Below, in pieces: positions 22,410 through 33,159 of a stretch of 64,000 nt of DNA. The notes beneath the pieces are model-generated. The model worked only from the letters and a program-made list of their open reading frames with translations, ran no database searches and was not told where the DNA came from. Source of the stretch: Gambelia wislizenii. Its lineage: Eukaryota; Chordata; Lepidosauria; Squamata; Crotaphytidae. The stretch spans positions 288,356,265 through 288,420,264 of the forward strand of contig JAUMIR010000003.1 of NCBI GenBank assembly GCA_030847615.1, read 5' to 3'. The translations under genes were made by a program, and so were the position numbers. Every line of letters begins with the position of its first letter. Positions within the stretch are counted from its first letter, which is position 1.

Positions 22410-24700
22410 ATGTCTGGTAAAGGACCTGTCAAGCGCTGCGTTATTTGCCAAGCAAAACTTCCAGCTGCGGATGGTCATTCCCGCTGTCTACTCTGTTTGG
22501 GAGAGGCTCACAATGTTGATGCATGTGTCCATTGTAAGACGTACATGCCACAGGCCCGAAAACATAGGCTCTCGCGCCTGAAGTCCTTTCTTTATGAGAA
22601 GGCCTTTTTCCCTGCCTCTGCTCCTGCCTCTGCCTGTTTCAGCTCCTCCATCTGAGCCTCACGGCCATGAACGTTCTCAGTCTTCTCTGTCCGCCGGGCA
22701 AAAACGCCGTCGGTCCCAAAGTCCTTCTAGGCGCCGTTCCACCACGTCTGATCCCGAGGCTCTCCATTCCTCCCTTCAACGTGCATCGTCGGATTTGACT
22801 CGGGACCATCCGACACCGGTTGGAGAGCCAGTCCCTTCGACATCCAGGGACATCACTCGTGAGAAGACCCCGTCCACTGCTGAGGCCCATTCATCTGCTG
22901 CCGCTGCTTCATCCTCTCAGCCGCTGAAGAAAATGAAGGAGAAGCATTTGTCCAAGCATGATGCTGGAAAATCAAAGGACAAGGCCAAAGAATCCAAGCC
23001 TGTGGAGTGTGTGGCCCCTGAGGTTCCCCCTCGTCAATCATCAGACGTCGAGGCCACATTTGTACGTCCATTGCCGGTTTCCACCACTGGGGAGTTGGAG
23101 TCTCGGTGTTCACGCACCCCGTCGGGATCAGCCGGGGTTGTAACAGTGGAGCTCCCGCCTGCGACTGATATTGTGAGACCCCCTGTGCATCTTGACACAT
23201 CTCTGGCTCTGGTCGTGTCATGAGCTCAGTTACTAGAAAGTCAGTCTTTGGATGTGGAGGTAGAGGTCATTGAATCCAAAGAGGTGCCTCAAGGCCATCT
23301 GCCTGCCATCAGGGATGATGTCCTGGCGTACTCTGCTTATGACCTGGCCCGATCCATTTGCAGGGCAGGTTTTGGGTCGCCTACTGTATCGCAGATTTTC
23401 ATCCCGAGGGGAGAGGTACTTGATAGCGTAATTACTGGTCGCTCGATTGCTCGGTCTCCACGTCCTGTTAATTTGGATGTTGTGACTACAAAGGATGCTG
23501 TGATCCAGGTTTCTCCGCCTGAGCACCGTCCTCTACCTCGAAACCCTCCAACGCCGCAGCCTCGCTCCCCCACGCCATCACGGGCCCGTAGTCCTTCACT
23601 GGATGGGTCAACATCGTCCTCTGTCGCCTCTTGGGACCTTTATAGGCCCTATCTGCCTTCTCCAAAGACTGAACTGATGGATGATGATTCCACCTCTCCG
23701 ACCGACGACGTTCGTGCCTTTGGGGAACAGATGATCCGAATGTCGGATGCCCTTGATTTGAAATTAGAAGACCCAGCAGCTGATCCTGTGGATCCAATTT
23801 TTCAAAGGATCCAATCGAAGGCGCCTCCATCGGCTACCATCCCGGTGCTGCCTTCCCTGCTGAAACTTGCGCAGGAGTCCTGGGAAAACCCATCGTCTAT
23901 CCAGTCGACGTCTAAGAAAATAGACCAACTGTACCGAGTTGGTGGAGTCCATGTTTACTGGCTCCAGAACCACCCGAAGCCGAACTCTGTCGTTGTCAAG
24001 GTTGCCCAAAATAAAAAGCAACGCCTACCTCTGTCATCCCCACGAGACCCAGAGGGCAGAAAACTGGACATTGTCGGGAAGATCTATTCGGCGGCTGGCC
24101 TGAGCTTCCGTGTGGCAAATTACTTCGCTTGCATGGGAGCATATCAGCAGGTCCTATGGGAGAGAATGTGCCACCTAATGCAGGACCTCCCGGAGGAGCG
24201 ACGTAGGATGGCCGAAGCCATTCAATCTGAGGCCCAGTCCCTGGCGGGATTGCAGATGAACTTGGCCCGGCCTGTGGCAGACTGCACAGTGAAAACCATC
24301 GCTGGTTCCATTGCGCTGCGTCAACATGCATGGTTACGCTACTCGGGCTTTACACCTCAAGTGTTGGCCACCATAGAGGACCTTCCTTTCGACGAATCCA
24401 GCTTGTTTAATGGGTCAACCGATGAAAAACTCGAGTTCACCCAAAAGATGAGGACCACTGCCAGGAAATACGGTATGGGCTCCATTCCGCCTCCCAGTAC
24501 AGTCCCAGAGAGAGATATTCCTGGCAAGTCCCATCGTATGGCCAACAGTTCCGACGAGGGTACTCTGGCCAGACCTACCGTCAGTCCCGGTTTGTTCCCT
24601 CTACCTCTCCGGTCTCATCGGTGAGGAGCCAAGTCTCGGGTTCAAGATACCGGCAACCATCCTGACAGAGATCCAGGGATCAGGGCCGAAAGAAATTCTA
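22410..24700 (+). pseudogene. DIRS-A2 gag-like gene, broken
   Basis: Starts MSGKGPVKRCVICQAKLP at 22410 with the same C-x2-C ... H ... C-x2-CLGEAH ... C-x2-C cluster as A1. A frame change near 22640 moves the Ser/Lys-rich part to the frame of 22594-23223, and a TGA at 23221-23223 separates it from the longest piece (23248-24624, 458 codons). The end of the product (Arg/Ser-rich, RYRQPS...) lies near 24600-24700 in yet another frame. The acidic/hydrophobic 458-codon block is conserved with 12297-13685 of A1, so it is genuine protein-derived sequence. Confidence 0.8.
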
Positions 24701-24795
24701 ATTCCCCTATCGATGATTTTTCTGTTTTTTCTTAGACACCTCTTTTCGGGGATCGACTGTCCATCTTTCGAGAAACCTGGTCTTCTATAACATCA

Positions 24796-26190
24796 GACCG
24801 TTGGGTGCTTCAAATCATCCGAACAGGCTATTGGATAGAATTCGACATTTTGCCTCCGACGGGACGGGTTCGATCAACACCGCCCTCCCCTCCTCTTCTC
24901 GAGGAGGTGCAGACCCTGTTGCAGAAAGGGGCCATCGAACCTGTCAACCCCGACCTTCACCACCTCTGCTTCTTCTCAAAGTGCTTTCTGGTGACCAAGA
25001 AGGATGGCGGTCTGAGGCCGATTCTCAACCTCCGTGGGGTGAACAAGTACATAGCTCCAAAGAAATTCAAAATGGTCACCTTGGCCTCCATCCATCCACT
25101 TCTGAAACGGAACGACTGGTTCGTCTCCATAGACCTGAAGGATGCTTTTTTTCACATCGGGATCCATCCGGTGCACAGACGCTTCCTTGCGTTTCAGGTC
25201 AGGACCGAGGCCTTCCAATTCAGAGTACTTCCTTTCGGCCTCTCGACTGCTCCTCGAGTCATTACGAAGTGCATGGTAGTAGTGGCAGCTTTCCTTTGGC
25301 AGCAGGGCGTTGTGGTCTTCCTCTACATCGACGACTGGCTGATTGTGGCGGAGTCTCGGCAGCAGCTCGAACTCGATGTTGGCCTCACCTTAGATGCCTT
25401 AGACTACCTGGGACTTGTTGTCAACATCGAAAAGTCACAGCTCCAGTCGGCTCAAGTGATCCAATTCATTGGAGCTCGTCTAGACTCTGCAACTACAGCG
25501 GCATACCTACCTCAAGACCAGTTCAGTACTCTTCGTTCCCTGATCCACACTTGCCGTCGATCCCGAAGGATTCCCGCTCACTCAGTCCAAGTGCTTCTTG
25601 GTCACATGGTAGCCACCTCATACGTGACCCGACCCGCCAGACTCTGCTTCCGTCCTCTCCAACATTGGTTCTTGCAGGTCTTTGACCCTCTCCGCGATCC
25701 TCCGAGCAGGATGCTCACAATGCCGTGAGCAGTCCAAAGGTCCCTGGATTGGTGGCTGATACCAGACAATGTCCTGTCGGGCATGCCGTTCGAGTTACCT
25801 CAGCCGGACGTCTCTTTGACAACAGACGCTTCACTGTAAGGATGGGGAACCCACATCGAGTCTTACGAGATTTGGGGCTCTTGGAACACGGAGGAGCAGG
25901 CTCTTCATATCAACGTCCTGGAACTCCTTGCAATCCAGAAAACACTGCGAGCCTTCGAATCCTTGGTGAGAGGCAGGACTGTACTAGTACTGACAGAGAA
26001 CACCTCCGTCATGTGCTATCTAAATAAGCAAGGAGGTACAAGTTGCCCTCAACTTCTGCAGCTTACGCTGGACGTCTGGAATTGGTGTGTCCCCAGAAAC
26101 GTGTTTCTCCAATCCATCCATCTTCCAGGGGAGGAGAACACTTGCCGACGGCTCAGCAGTTCAAGTCTCTCCATGAGTGGCGTCTACACA
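24796..26190 (+). pseudogene. DIRS-A2 reverse transcriptase/RNase H
   Basis: The RT part is nearly intact (24805-25728). It contains LLQKGAIEPVNPDLHHL, FLVTKKDGGLRPILNLRGVN, FVSIDLKDAFFHIGIHP, FRVLPFGLSTAPRVITK and the catalytic YIDD box at 25324-25335. A TGA at 25726-25728 ends the frame. RNase H-like sequence follows in another frame (LTTDASL, INVLELLAIQ, LVLTENTSVMCYLNKQGG), with the usual LTDN aspartate changed to LTEN. The frame is lost by about 26190. The RT is of DIRS type, without protease or retroviral integrase. Confidence 0.87.
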
Positions 26191-26690
26191 GATCCATCAC
26201 CTTAGACCTGTTTCGGACCTAGGGGTCCCTTCAAGTGGACCGCTTTGCGTCCCTCGAGAACGCTCCGTGTCCCCAGTTCTGCTCCAGGAGCCGCGCCCCA
26301 GGATCGAGAGGAGATGCCTTCCTATTCCAATGGTCAGGCTCGCTACTCTATCTGTTCCCCCCATTCCCGCTACTGACAAGAGTAATTGCCAAGCTTCGTC
26401 GGGATCGAGCGAACACCATCCTCATCGCCCCGTGGTGGCCTCGACAACCATGGTTTGTAACTCTGCTTCACATGTCCAAGCGCCTCTTCATCCGTCTGCC
26501 TTCCCGTCCGGATCTGCTCACCATTCACGAGGGCAGAGTGAGACATCCCGATCTGGACACTCTGCGCCTGACAGCGTGGAGATTGACTCTATAATTCGAC
26601 CTTCGGGTTCGAGACTCTTGGGTTCGACCCCGGTACCGAGGCAAGCTGCATCTCTCCATCCAGACGTCTAGGCCGTCATCGAGGCTGCCC
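26191..26690 (+). pseudogene. DIRS-A2 post-RNase H region (methyltransferase-like part of DIRS pol), broken
   Basis: Frame 26235-26594 encodes VDRFASLEN-like sequence, LLYLFPPFPLLTRVIAKLRR, TILIAPWWPRQPW and a TAWRLTL ending. The same order is found in DIRS-B (VDMFASHLNAKLDRFF ... FPPFPLVG ... LIAPHWPRRPWF). In DIRS elements this block has been likened to a Dam-like adenine methyltransferase. I can see only the PPFPL and LIAPWWPRQPW motifs, so the activity is unproven. Confidence 0.65.
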
Positions 26691-27663
26691 GAAGGCCGTC
26701 CACTCGAAAGTCTTATGACTACAAGTGGTAGAGGTACGAAGCTTTCCTGGTCTCCCGGGAACTGAGGCCTGAACTGTTCTCCATCCCGACGGTACTGGAG
26801 TTTCTTCTCCAACTGTCTTCTGCAGGCCTGTCACTTTCCTTGATCCGGTGCTACTTGGCAGCTATCTCCGATGAGTTCCTGGCGAGAAGTCGTCCGTCCC
26901 CCTTTGTGGATGCGATGGTAAAGAAATCTGAGAGGCTTTGCCAAACTGTACCCTCTGGTGACCGAACCGACCCCGGCTTGGAGCCTCGAACTAGTCCTTT
27001 CACAGCTGGGCCGCTGACCGTTCGAACATTTGGCTTCCACTGATCTCCGGCTGCTCTCCTCGAAAACTGCTTTCCTTGTGGCCATCAGTTCGGTGCGTAG
27101 GGCTGGTGAACTCTGTGCCCTGAGGTCCGATCCTCCATACACTGCTTTCCATAAGCACAAGGTGGTGCTCCATCCCGACATCCTTCCTTCCGAAGGTGGT
27201 GTCCAGCTTTCATCTCAACCAATCCATCACTCTCCCTGCTTTGATGCAGGACTCGAAGCACGATTTCGAATGCACCTTTCCTCTCATGGACGTTAGAAGG
27301 GCGCTTGCCTTCTACATTCAACGGACTGCGTCCCACAGGAAGTCACCCAGACTGTTTGTGTCTTATGCTGACTTGAAGCTCAGAGAGCCCATCTCTTCAC
27401 AACGACTATCGAAGTGGATGACATCGACCACTGCTCTCTGCTACGAATTGGCAAAGAAGTCTCTGCCTTCATGGATTCGAGGACATTCTATGAGAGCTCT
27501 CCCCACTTCGACAGCCTTTCTCTCTGGAGTGCCTCTAGAGGACATTTGCAGAGCTGCAACCCGGTCATCACCTTTGACTTTTATTTCTCACTACAGACTT
27601 GACTCTCGTTCTAGGAATGAGGCAGCCTTTGGGAAGGCTGTACTGTTATCTTCTATACAATGA
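26660..27663 (+). pseudogene. DIRS-A2 tyrosine recombinase, frameshifted
   Basis: N-terminal part ARRPSTRKSYDYKW near 26690 is interrupted by a stop at about 26730. The core is split between the frames of 26840-27043, 27030-27296 and 27196-27663. Catalytic boxes can be read: RRAGEL (first Arg, about 27098-27115), GHSMRAL (HxxR, about 27481-27500) and ISHYRLDS (nucleophile Tyr, about 27585-27610). The residues are therefore preserved but not in one frame. Confidence 0.85.
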
Positions 27664-27819
27664 GTGAGTGTTTATGTTGCCAAGTCACTGCTGTTATATT
27701 TGTTTTGATTAGGTTATTCAAAAATGTGCTCTTAATGTTTCAATCTCAGATGTTATGTATATGTATTATATGTGGTGTAGGACATACCTGCCTCCAAGAG
27801 TGAAGCTTGCCACTCTACA

Positions 27820-27917
27820 CCCAACTGTGTGATTCACAGAAACCATGATTAAGATGGACAGGTTGCTTACCTGTAACCATAGATCTTTTTAAGTGGTCTT
27901 CTGTGAATTCACACAGA
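27820..27917 (+). repeat. DIRS-A2 internal complementary region
   Basis: Its first half is complementary to the left end (about 21955-21990) and its second half to the right end (about 28143-28200). Same layout as in A1. Confidence 0.9.
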
Positions 27918-27998
27918 CCCACCCATCCTCCCCTCTATATCCTATTTCATCATATAAACATGCTTAATGTTCTTGATGCTGCAGATTGTGGCGTCATT

Positions 27999-28202
27999 CA
28001 AGGAACTGAGGGGATTTAGGCGGGAAGCCCTTATAAGGGACCGTTAGAATGGACGGAGTTACCGCCAAAAATGTATCAAAGCACATTCTGCCTAGCAATT
28101 CTAGAAGGTTCCAAAGCTCTGCGCAGGCGCAGGAGTAACCCAGCTGTGTGAATTCACAGAAGACCACTCGGAGATCTATGGTTACAGGTAAGCAACCTGT
28201 CC
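27999..28202 (-). repeat. DIRS-A2 right ITR and right-specific end
   Basis: 27999-28157 is the inverted copy of the left ITR, with the palindrome at 28028-28039. The last 45 bases include ACAGGT-AAGCA-ACCTGT (about 28185-28201), an inverted repeat with 6-bp arms and a 5-bp spacer, close to the form of a tyrosine-recombinase core site. Confidence 0.88.
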
Positions 28203-28790
28203 ATATGTTTCCACAGAAGAAAGTTCAGCATGGATAAGTCACAGGTAAATGGGTAATCAAATATGTTACCCAGGAACATATTTGATTAAACTTAATGTGA
28301 CACGTTTCTGGGAATACATGCATGGGATTTTAGTGTAAATATCTGTCTCTAAATATTGTCATGAATTTGCTGTATTAGTGAGATCCCGAATCTCTAATAA
28401 TAACAAATAGGTACTTGCCTAAGAAAACACAGAAAATTCATGAAGTCACTATAAGTCAGCAGGCAACTTTGGGCTTGTCTACACAGGCAAAAGTAAATAA
28501 ATAAATATATAAATAAAATTGTACTCACTTTGTTTCCAGTGCTATTGGAACACATGATGTTCAGCTGGTTTCACAGTGAAAGTGCTTCATTTAGGCATTT
28601 ATGTGAATTTTAAAAACTCAATTTTTATTCCACATTTTTAGGAAAAACTGGATTTTTTACACGTGTCAGGACTGGTGTGTAATGGAGGGTGGGACAGGTT
28701 TGTGGGCGGTTACCTACGTCTGGCAAGGGTGATGTGTGTTGCTATTTTTGTAACGTCACTGTTTATACAGTATGCATGCATGTATGTATG
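28203..28790. other. Intronic sequence; SINE tail and short repeats
   Basis: No gene. A SINE-tail-like stretch near 28437-28470 ('gtcactataagtcagcaggc'), an AAATA run near 28493-28520 and a TGCATGTATGTA run near 28770-28790 are the only recognisable features. Confidence 0.45.
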
Positions 28791-29140
28791 TACAGTTGCC
28801 CCTCCACATTCGCAGCTTTCACACTCGTAGTTTTGATTATTCACGGTTTAACCCCGAGCCCCCTCGGGAAGGCCAGTGAGAGGCGGGGTATCCTCCTGCC
28901 TGCGCCTTCCCTGGCCTCCCAGAGGTGTCTCTGAGGCATCTAAGCCCTTAAGTCCCCTCAGAAAGGCCGCGGAGAGGCAGGGCAGCCTCGCTCCCACCCA
29001 CCCGCTGCCTTCCCTGGCCTTCCTAAGCAGGCTCCGGGGCTTCTACGCCCCGGAGTCTGCTCAGGAAGGAGGCGGACAAGCAGGGCAGCTTCCCTCCCTC
29101 CCACACACTGCCTTCCCCGGCCTTCCTAAGGGGGCTCCTG

Positions 29141-29826
29141 GGCTTAGTTCGGAAATTACAGCTGGTACAAAATATGGCAGCAAGGTTAGTTTCTGGAACA
29201 TCTAGGAGGGACCACATTACTCCGGTTCTGAGGTCCCTCCACTGGCTGCCTATCAGCTTCCGGGCCCAGTACAAGGTGTTGGTTATCACCTTTAAAGCCC
29301 TAAATGGCTTGGGCCCAAGCTATCTCAGGGACCGCCTTCTCCCTTATAATCCTCCCCGCGCTCTCCGGTCCTCTGGGAGGAATTTGTTGCAGTCACAAAG
29401 ACCTAGGCTGGCGACTACCTCCCAGAGGGCTTTCTCGGCTGTCGCCCCCAAATTGTGGAACGGCCTGCCCGACGAGATCCGCCTATTGACATCATTAGAC
29501 AGCTTTAAAAAGGCTGTCAAGACGGTTCTCTTCGGGCAGGCTTTTCCGGAATAGCTAACCCCGGCCTCTGGAACCCCCTCTGGAGGTTCCTTTTGGATCT
29601 CCTAACAGATGCTGCCTGCTTAAAAGGATATTTAGCATATGGTACCACATATTGATTTTAACTTGTATTGATTTTAACTTGCATTAATTTAATAATGTTT
29701 TAAGGGGAGGGAGGGATTTTGGGTTGTTTTATACTGTCTACCATTTTATCATTGTAAGCCGCCCCGATTGCTTGCAGAGGGGCGGGATATAAATAAATTT
29801 TATTATTATTATTATTATTTATTATT
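29141..29826 (+). mobile_element. CR1/L3-like LINE 3' end
   Basis: A 5'-truncated LINE copy inserted in the GC-rich minisatellite. It encodes the last 126 or so residues of ORF2 (29174-29554): MAARLVSGTSRRDHITPVLR, SLHWLPISFRAQYKVLVITF, KALNGLGPSYLRDRLLPY, and an ending AFPE. It then has a T-rich 3' UTR, 'aagccgccccgattg' and an (ATT)n tail at 29801-29826. The frame is open to its natural stop, so this copy is relatively young. The same family occurs on the minus strand at 38095-39020. Confidence 0.88.
29174..29554 (+). pseudogene. CR1/L3-like ORF2 C-terminal fragment
   Basis: 126 codons, uninterrupted, covering the thumb/C-terminal domain with the LHWLPISFRAQYK and LWNGLPDEIR motifs common in CR1/L2-group LINEs. 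RT catalytic motifs lie upstream and are missing, so it is a fragment and not a gene. Confidence 0.85.
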
Positions 29827-30214
29827 CTAAGCCCCAGAGTTTGCTCAGGAATGCCGAGGAGAGGCCGGGCGGCTGCCCGCCCGCCCTCTGCCTTCCTTAG
29901 GGGGCTTCGGGCCTTCTCCCCTCAGGAAGCCCGCAGAGAGGCAGGGCACCTTCCTGCCTGCCCGTCCGCTGCTTTTCCCAGCCTTCCTGAGGGGGCTCCA
30001 GGGCCTCTAAGCCCCGGAGTCCGCTCAGGAAGGCCAAGGAGAGGCCGGGCAGCCTCCCGCCTGCCCGCCCGGTGCTCTCCCCGGCCTTCCTGAGGGGGCT
30101 CCGGGGCTTCTAAGCCCCGGACTCCCCTTAGGACGGCCGAGGAGAGGCCGGGCAGCTTCCTTCCCTCCCGCCCACTGCCTTCCCCAGCCTTCCTGAGGGG
30201 GCTCCGGGGCTTCG

Positions 30215-31640
30215 ACAAAAATAAGAAGCCTTTCACTGAGTCAGGAACTACCCCAGGATTCTATAGGGTGGAACCATGGTGGTTAACATGGAATGACAGT
30301 GCTATATTTGTGCAGTGTGAATGGGCCTCTGGAGGTCCCTGGTAGTATTCTCTGATGGTTTTCCATTCATGTAACAAGTAGGCCTGAAACTGCTTAACTT
30401 CCAAAATCAGATTGGGTATATTTAAGGTGGTATAACATCATTATTTATGTGTAAGGGTTATATACCGTCCTTTTGTTTCAAAACTCCAGTTTATAATCAC
30501 AGTTATAGTACACTATCAGAGCAGTTTAGATAAGCAGGGTTGGTGTACCTAAAATATTAGCGAAGTCTTTTCCCCCTGAGTTCATTTGAAGCTATATTAT
30601 ATTTCTCAGGACTAATTTAACAAGATCTGGAGGCCTGCTGCTTCCTCACCCCAGTGCTAGTTGCTGCTTTGGAAATCACCTGCGTATATTGATGTCGTAT
30701 TTAGTTTTGACTTTCAAAGAACTTACCAAATGATAAAATGAACATATAGTTTTTTAAAAAATAGTTAATGAAAATGAGATGCAGTAAGGTTTTCAGTGGC
30801 TTTGACAAAGGAGCTTTAACTTTCATCTTGAAGAAATTCCATTGATTGTATAGAAACCTAAAAATGGGAGCAGGGATTTTAAATGACAGGTAAGGATATT
30901 ATCATTTGAAATAATACTTTTTATTTAATGCAAATGAGATGTAGTAAGAATTTCAGTGGCTTTGACAAAGGAGTTTTAAATTTCATCTTGAAGACATTCT
31001 GTTGATTGTATAGGAACTAATTTTGAGCAACGATACATGGAATCAAAACTTTAAAAGGGGAACAGGGATTTAAAGTGACAGCGGTAATCAGATATCTTAA
31101 ATTTAGGATATTTTGGATATCTAGACCCTTGTAGCTGTAGCTAGCTTGTTACTTAATCCCATTGTCACCTTTTCCCCATTCTCTCCTTTCAAATGAGTGT
31201 TCCTTCCTCCAAAGAGCTGTAATTCCGAACACTGGATTTCCTGTCCGCTGCTTGATCAGTGAGACAAGATTAACCAATTATGTCTCAGAATTTTAATGCC
31301 ATTGTGGGTTTAGCTTATCCAGCCCTTTTAAATTGGTTCCATCTCTACTTAGCTGTGTGATTGAGGAAGACAAGCCTCACGAAGTTCTGTTTTGTTTTTA
31401 AATAAGGAATGCATTATGTCTGCATGCTCAACAGCATGTATGTTTTGATAGAAGCTCGGTCTGCCAAGGCATTGTGCAGAGTGGCAGAATGAAAATCAGA
31501 TGTTGGCGATTAGGGCAGGCATACATGGTGGGCAGTACTAATTGATGGTTGGTAGGAGCCTGCGTCAGCAGTCCAGACAGTGGGTAAGAAACTTTTCTCA
31601 GTGATTAACCAGGTTGGGGAATATATGTAGCTGGTGCTTG
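30215..31640. other. Intronic sequence without recognised gene
   Basis: AT-rich, no gene seen. Holds the local duplication at 30772-31082. Confidence 0.45.
30772..31082 (+). repeat. Diverged local tandem duplication (about 160 bp)
   Basis: The phrases AATGAGATGCAGTAAG, 'tttcagtggctttgacaaag' and 'tttcatcttgaagaaattc' at 30772-30890 recur in the same order at 30930-31080 with scattered differences, followed in both by 'cagggatttaaa'-like sequence. Confidence 0.75.
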
Positions 31641-31706
31641 AGGTTTGCCAAATAGTTCCATCTAGGCCCTGCTTAGCTTCTCAGATCAGTCAAGATTGGT
31701 GTGTTG
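31641..31706 (-). repeat. 5S rRNA-derived sequence, left part (split by L1 insertion)
   Basis: Read on the minus strand this contains ACACACCAATCTTGACTGAT and GAGAAGCTAAGCAGGGC, close to the 5S rRNA stretch around its A box (CGATCTCGTCTGATCTCGG, AAGCTAAGCAGGG). The 5' start of the 5S-like sequence lies 27.8 kb away at 59567-59590, on the other side of the L1. It is diverged and incomplete, so it is a pseudogene or 5S-derived SINE head and not a functional gene. Confidence 0.75.
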
Positions 31707-31778
31707 GGGGTGTGGTGAACCACCATTTATGGTGGACGTGTGATTGCTAAGCTCTGCAGGATCTCTTCACTTTCCTAA
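31707..31778 (+). other. Presumed 5' end of the outer L1
   Basis: Seventy-two bases between the left TSD and the first DIRS-B sequence. They contain a small hairpin (GAACCACCATTTATGGTGGA) and end in CTTTCCTAACAG. They are assigned to L1 only by position. Confidence 0.5.
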
Positions 31779-33159
31779 CAGATTGGCTTTGAAAATGTTA
31801 TCAGAAGCCCTTATCTCCGATCAGGAGGAAGATCAGGAAGAAACTGCCAGTGCCCTGAACCTCCTGAGGAAACGAAGGGAGAGGGGAAAGACGCCTATTC
31901 CAAAAAAGAATAAGGAACCCCTAAACCCTCCGAAACCACCGGAGAACAGAGGGGGAAACGCTAAAGAAAAGCAAACAGGCAGGAAAAGGAAGGATCCACC
32001 CTCCAGACACTCGTCCGAGGAGTCGGATGGGGCCTCGGAAGGGGACGAGATTATCCAAAACTCCAACCTAGACCTAGACCTCATGGGGGACAATGATGAC
32101 ACCTACATCCCCGACAGGGAGGAAGGGGAACTCTCGGAGTCGGAAACATCAGACTCGGAGGCCGCCGACAGAATTTTTCAAGGGGAAAAGTTCCCATACC
32201 TCATCAGCAGGGCTCTGTCTGCTCTGGGGATAGCGCCTCCCGTGGTCAACCAAGACAATGCAGAGGACCCTCATGCCCCCAGAAGCGAGAAGGCAGCGGC
32301 CCTAATGCCCTCGAACAAATCGAAAAGACCACTCTTCCCGTTCCCAAGAGCCTTCTGGAACCTGGTAACGGAGGAGTGGGACAAACCAGCGCTGGGAAGG
32401 CGGGGCACGGCAGCTGCCCAGAGGTTTTACAGCTTTCCCAAGGAAGTACTAGACAAACTGAAGACCCCAGTGGTAGATAAGCCAGTGGTATCAATGGTCT
32501 CCAACTCTCTGGCTCCTAGGGAAGAAGACGGAGTCCTCAAGGATGCCGACGAAAAAAGGGCCGATGGTGCACTCAAGAGGACGTTCGAATCCTCCACATT
32601 AGGGATTAGATCGTCAATGGCCACAGCTCTAATTTCTCGAGCAGCCATTATCTGGCTACAAGAGGTCATGGAGGCCGAAAACCTGGAAACAGGGGCCCTA
32701 GACAAGGCCTTTAGCAGGATCCGTTTAGCCCTCAACTTTATCGCGGATGCCCCACAGGATTCCCTTACATATGCAGCCAGGGCCTCAGGGGCGGCCAACC
32801 TAGCGAGAAGATACCTGTGGGTTAAACAATGGGATGCAGATGGCAAATCCAGGAACGCCTTGGCCACCGCCGCGTTCAAAGGAGCCAAACTGTTTGGCGA
32901 GGATGCTCTCAAAGATATACTGGTCGAGACGAAAGATAAGAAGCAGGCAATGCCCTTAACGGGGCGTAAGAACTATAAGAGGACTTTCAGGCGCCCAGCC
33001 CAGACCAATAACTCCTTTCGCCACTACAGAGGAAGCGGACGGAGGACCGACTTCAGATCCACAAGGCCACCGTGGGCAAGAACAAACTACGTTATACGTC
33101 AAGCGCCCTTCGCCACCCCCCCCGAATCAAAACCGCAGAGGAGGAGCCCAGCCTCGTAG
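31779..33159 (+). pseudogene. DIRS-B1 gag-like gene, 5' truncated
   Basis: The open frame from 31744 enters DIRS-B coding sequence at 31779 and ends at 33159, missing about the first 200 codons present in copies 2 and 3. It has acidic (DQEEDQEETAS, EESDGASEGDE) and lysine-rich (KKNKEPLNPP) segments and an Arg-rich tail (KRTFRRPAQ, HYRGSGRR) likely to bind nucleic acid. Unlike DIRS-A it has no cysteine cluster. A C8 tract (33116-33123) lies where this frame and the RT frame overlap. Confidence 0.8.

Larger units (their letters stand above)
21950..28202 (+). mobile_element. DIRS-A2: longer DIRS-type element of the same family
   Basis: A full-span element of about 6.25 kb, colinear with A1. Left ITR about 21957-22120, leader, gag-like gene, RT/RNase H, recombinase, ICR 27820-27917, right ITR about 27999-28157 and right-specific end to about 28202. 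It keeps the regions deleted from A1, so it is the better guide to the family's structure. Its genes still carry several stops and frameshifts, so it is probably not autonomous. Both copies lie in the APP sense orientation. The exact outer bases are uncertain by a few positions, because DIRS elements leave no target-site duplication. Confidence 0.92.
28791..30214. repeat. GC-rich minisatellite beginning with a MITE-like end
   Basis: The stretch starts TACAGTTGCCCCTCCACATTC, like a MITE terminus, but no matching right end is found. From about 28855 it is a tandem array of units of roughly 90-100 bp containing GGGGGCTCCGGGGCTTCTAA, a CCGGAGTCCGCTCAGGAAGG block and GAGAGGCCGGGCAGC. Arms TCCGGGGCTT and AAGCCCCGGA lie two bases apart in the best units, so each can form a hairpin. 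The array is split by a CR1 3' end (29141-29826). The frames across it are composition artefacts. Confidence 0.8.

Noticed and set aside
28791..30214. CRISPR-like or satellite array
   Set aside because: Units are contiguous and degenerate without unique spacers, and the host is a vertebrate.
31641..31706. Functional 5S rRNA gene
   Set aside because: Only about half the 5S sequence is recognisable, with many changes, and it is split by a 27.9-kb insertion.
32427..32912. 161-codon minus-strand frame opposite the gag-like gene (also 41544-42029 and 50663-51148)
   Set aside because: Antisense shadow of a well supported plus-strand ORF; identical in all tandem copies only because the DNA is duplicated.
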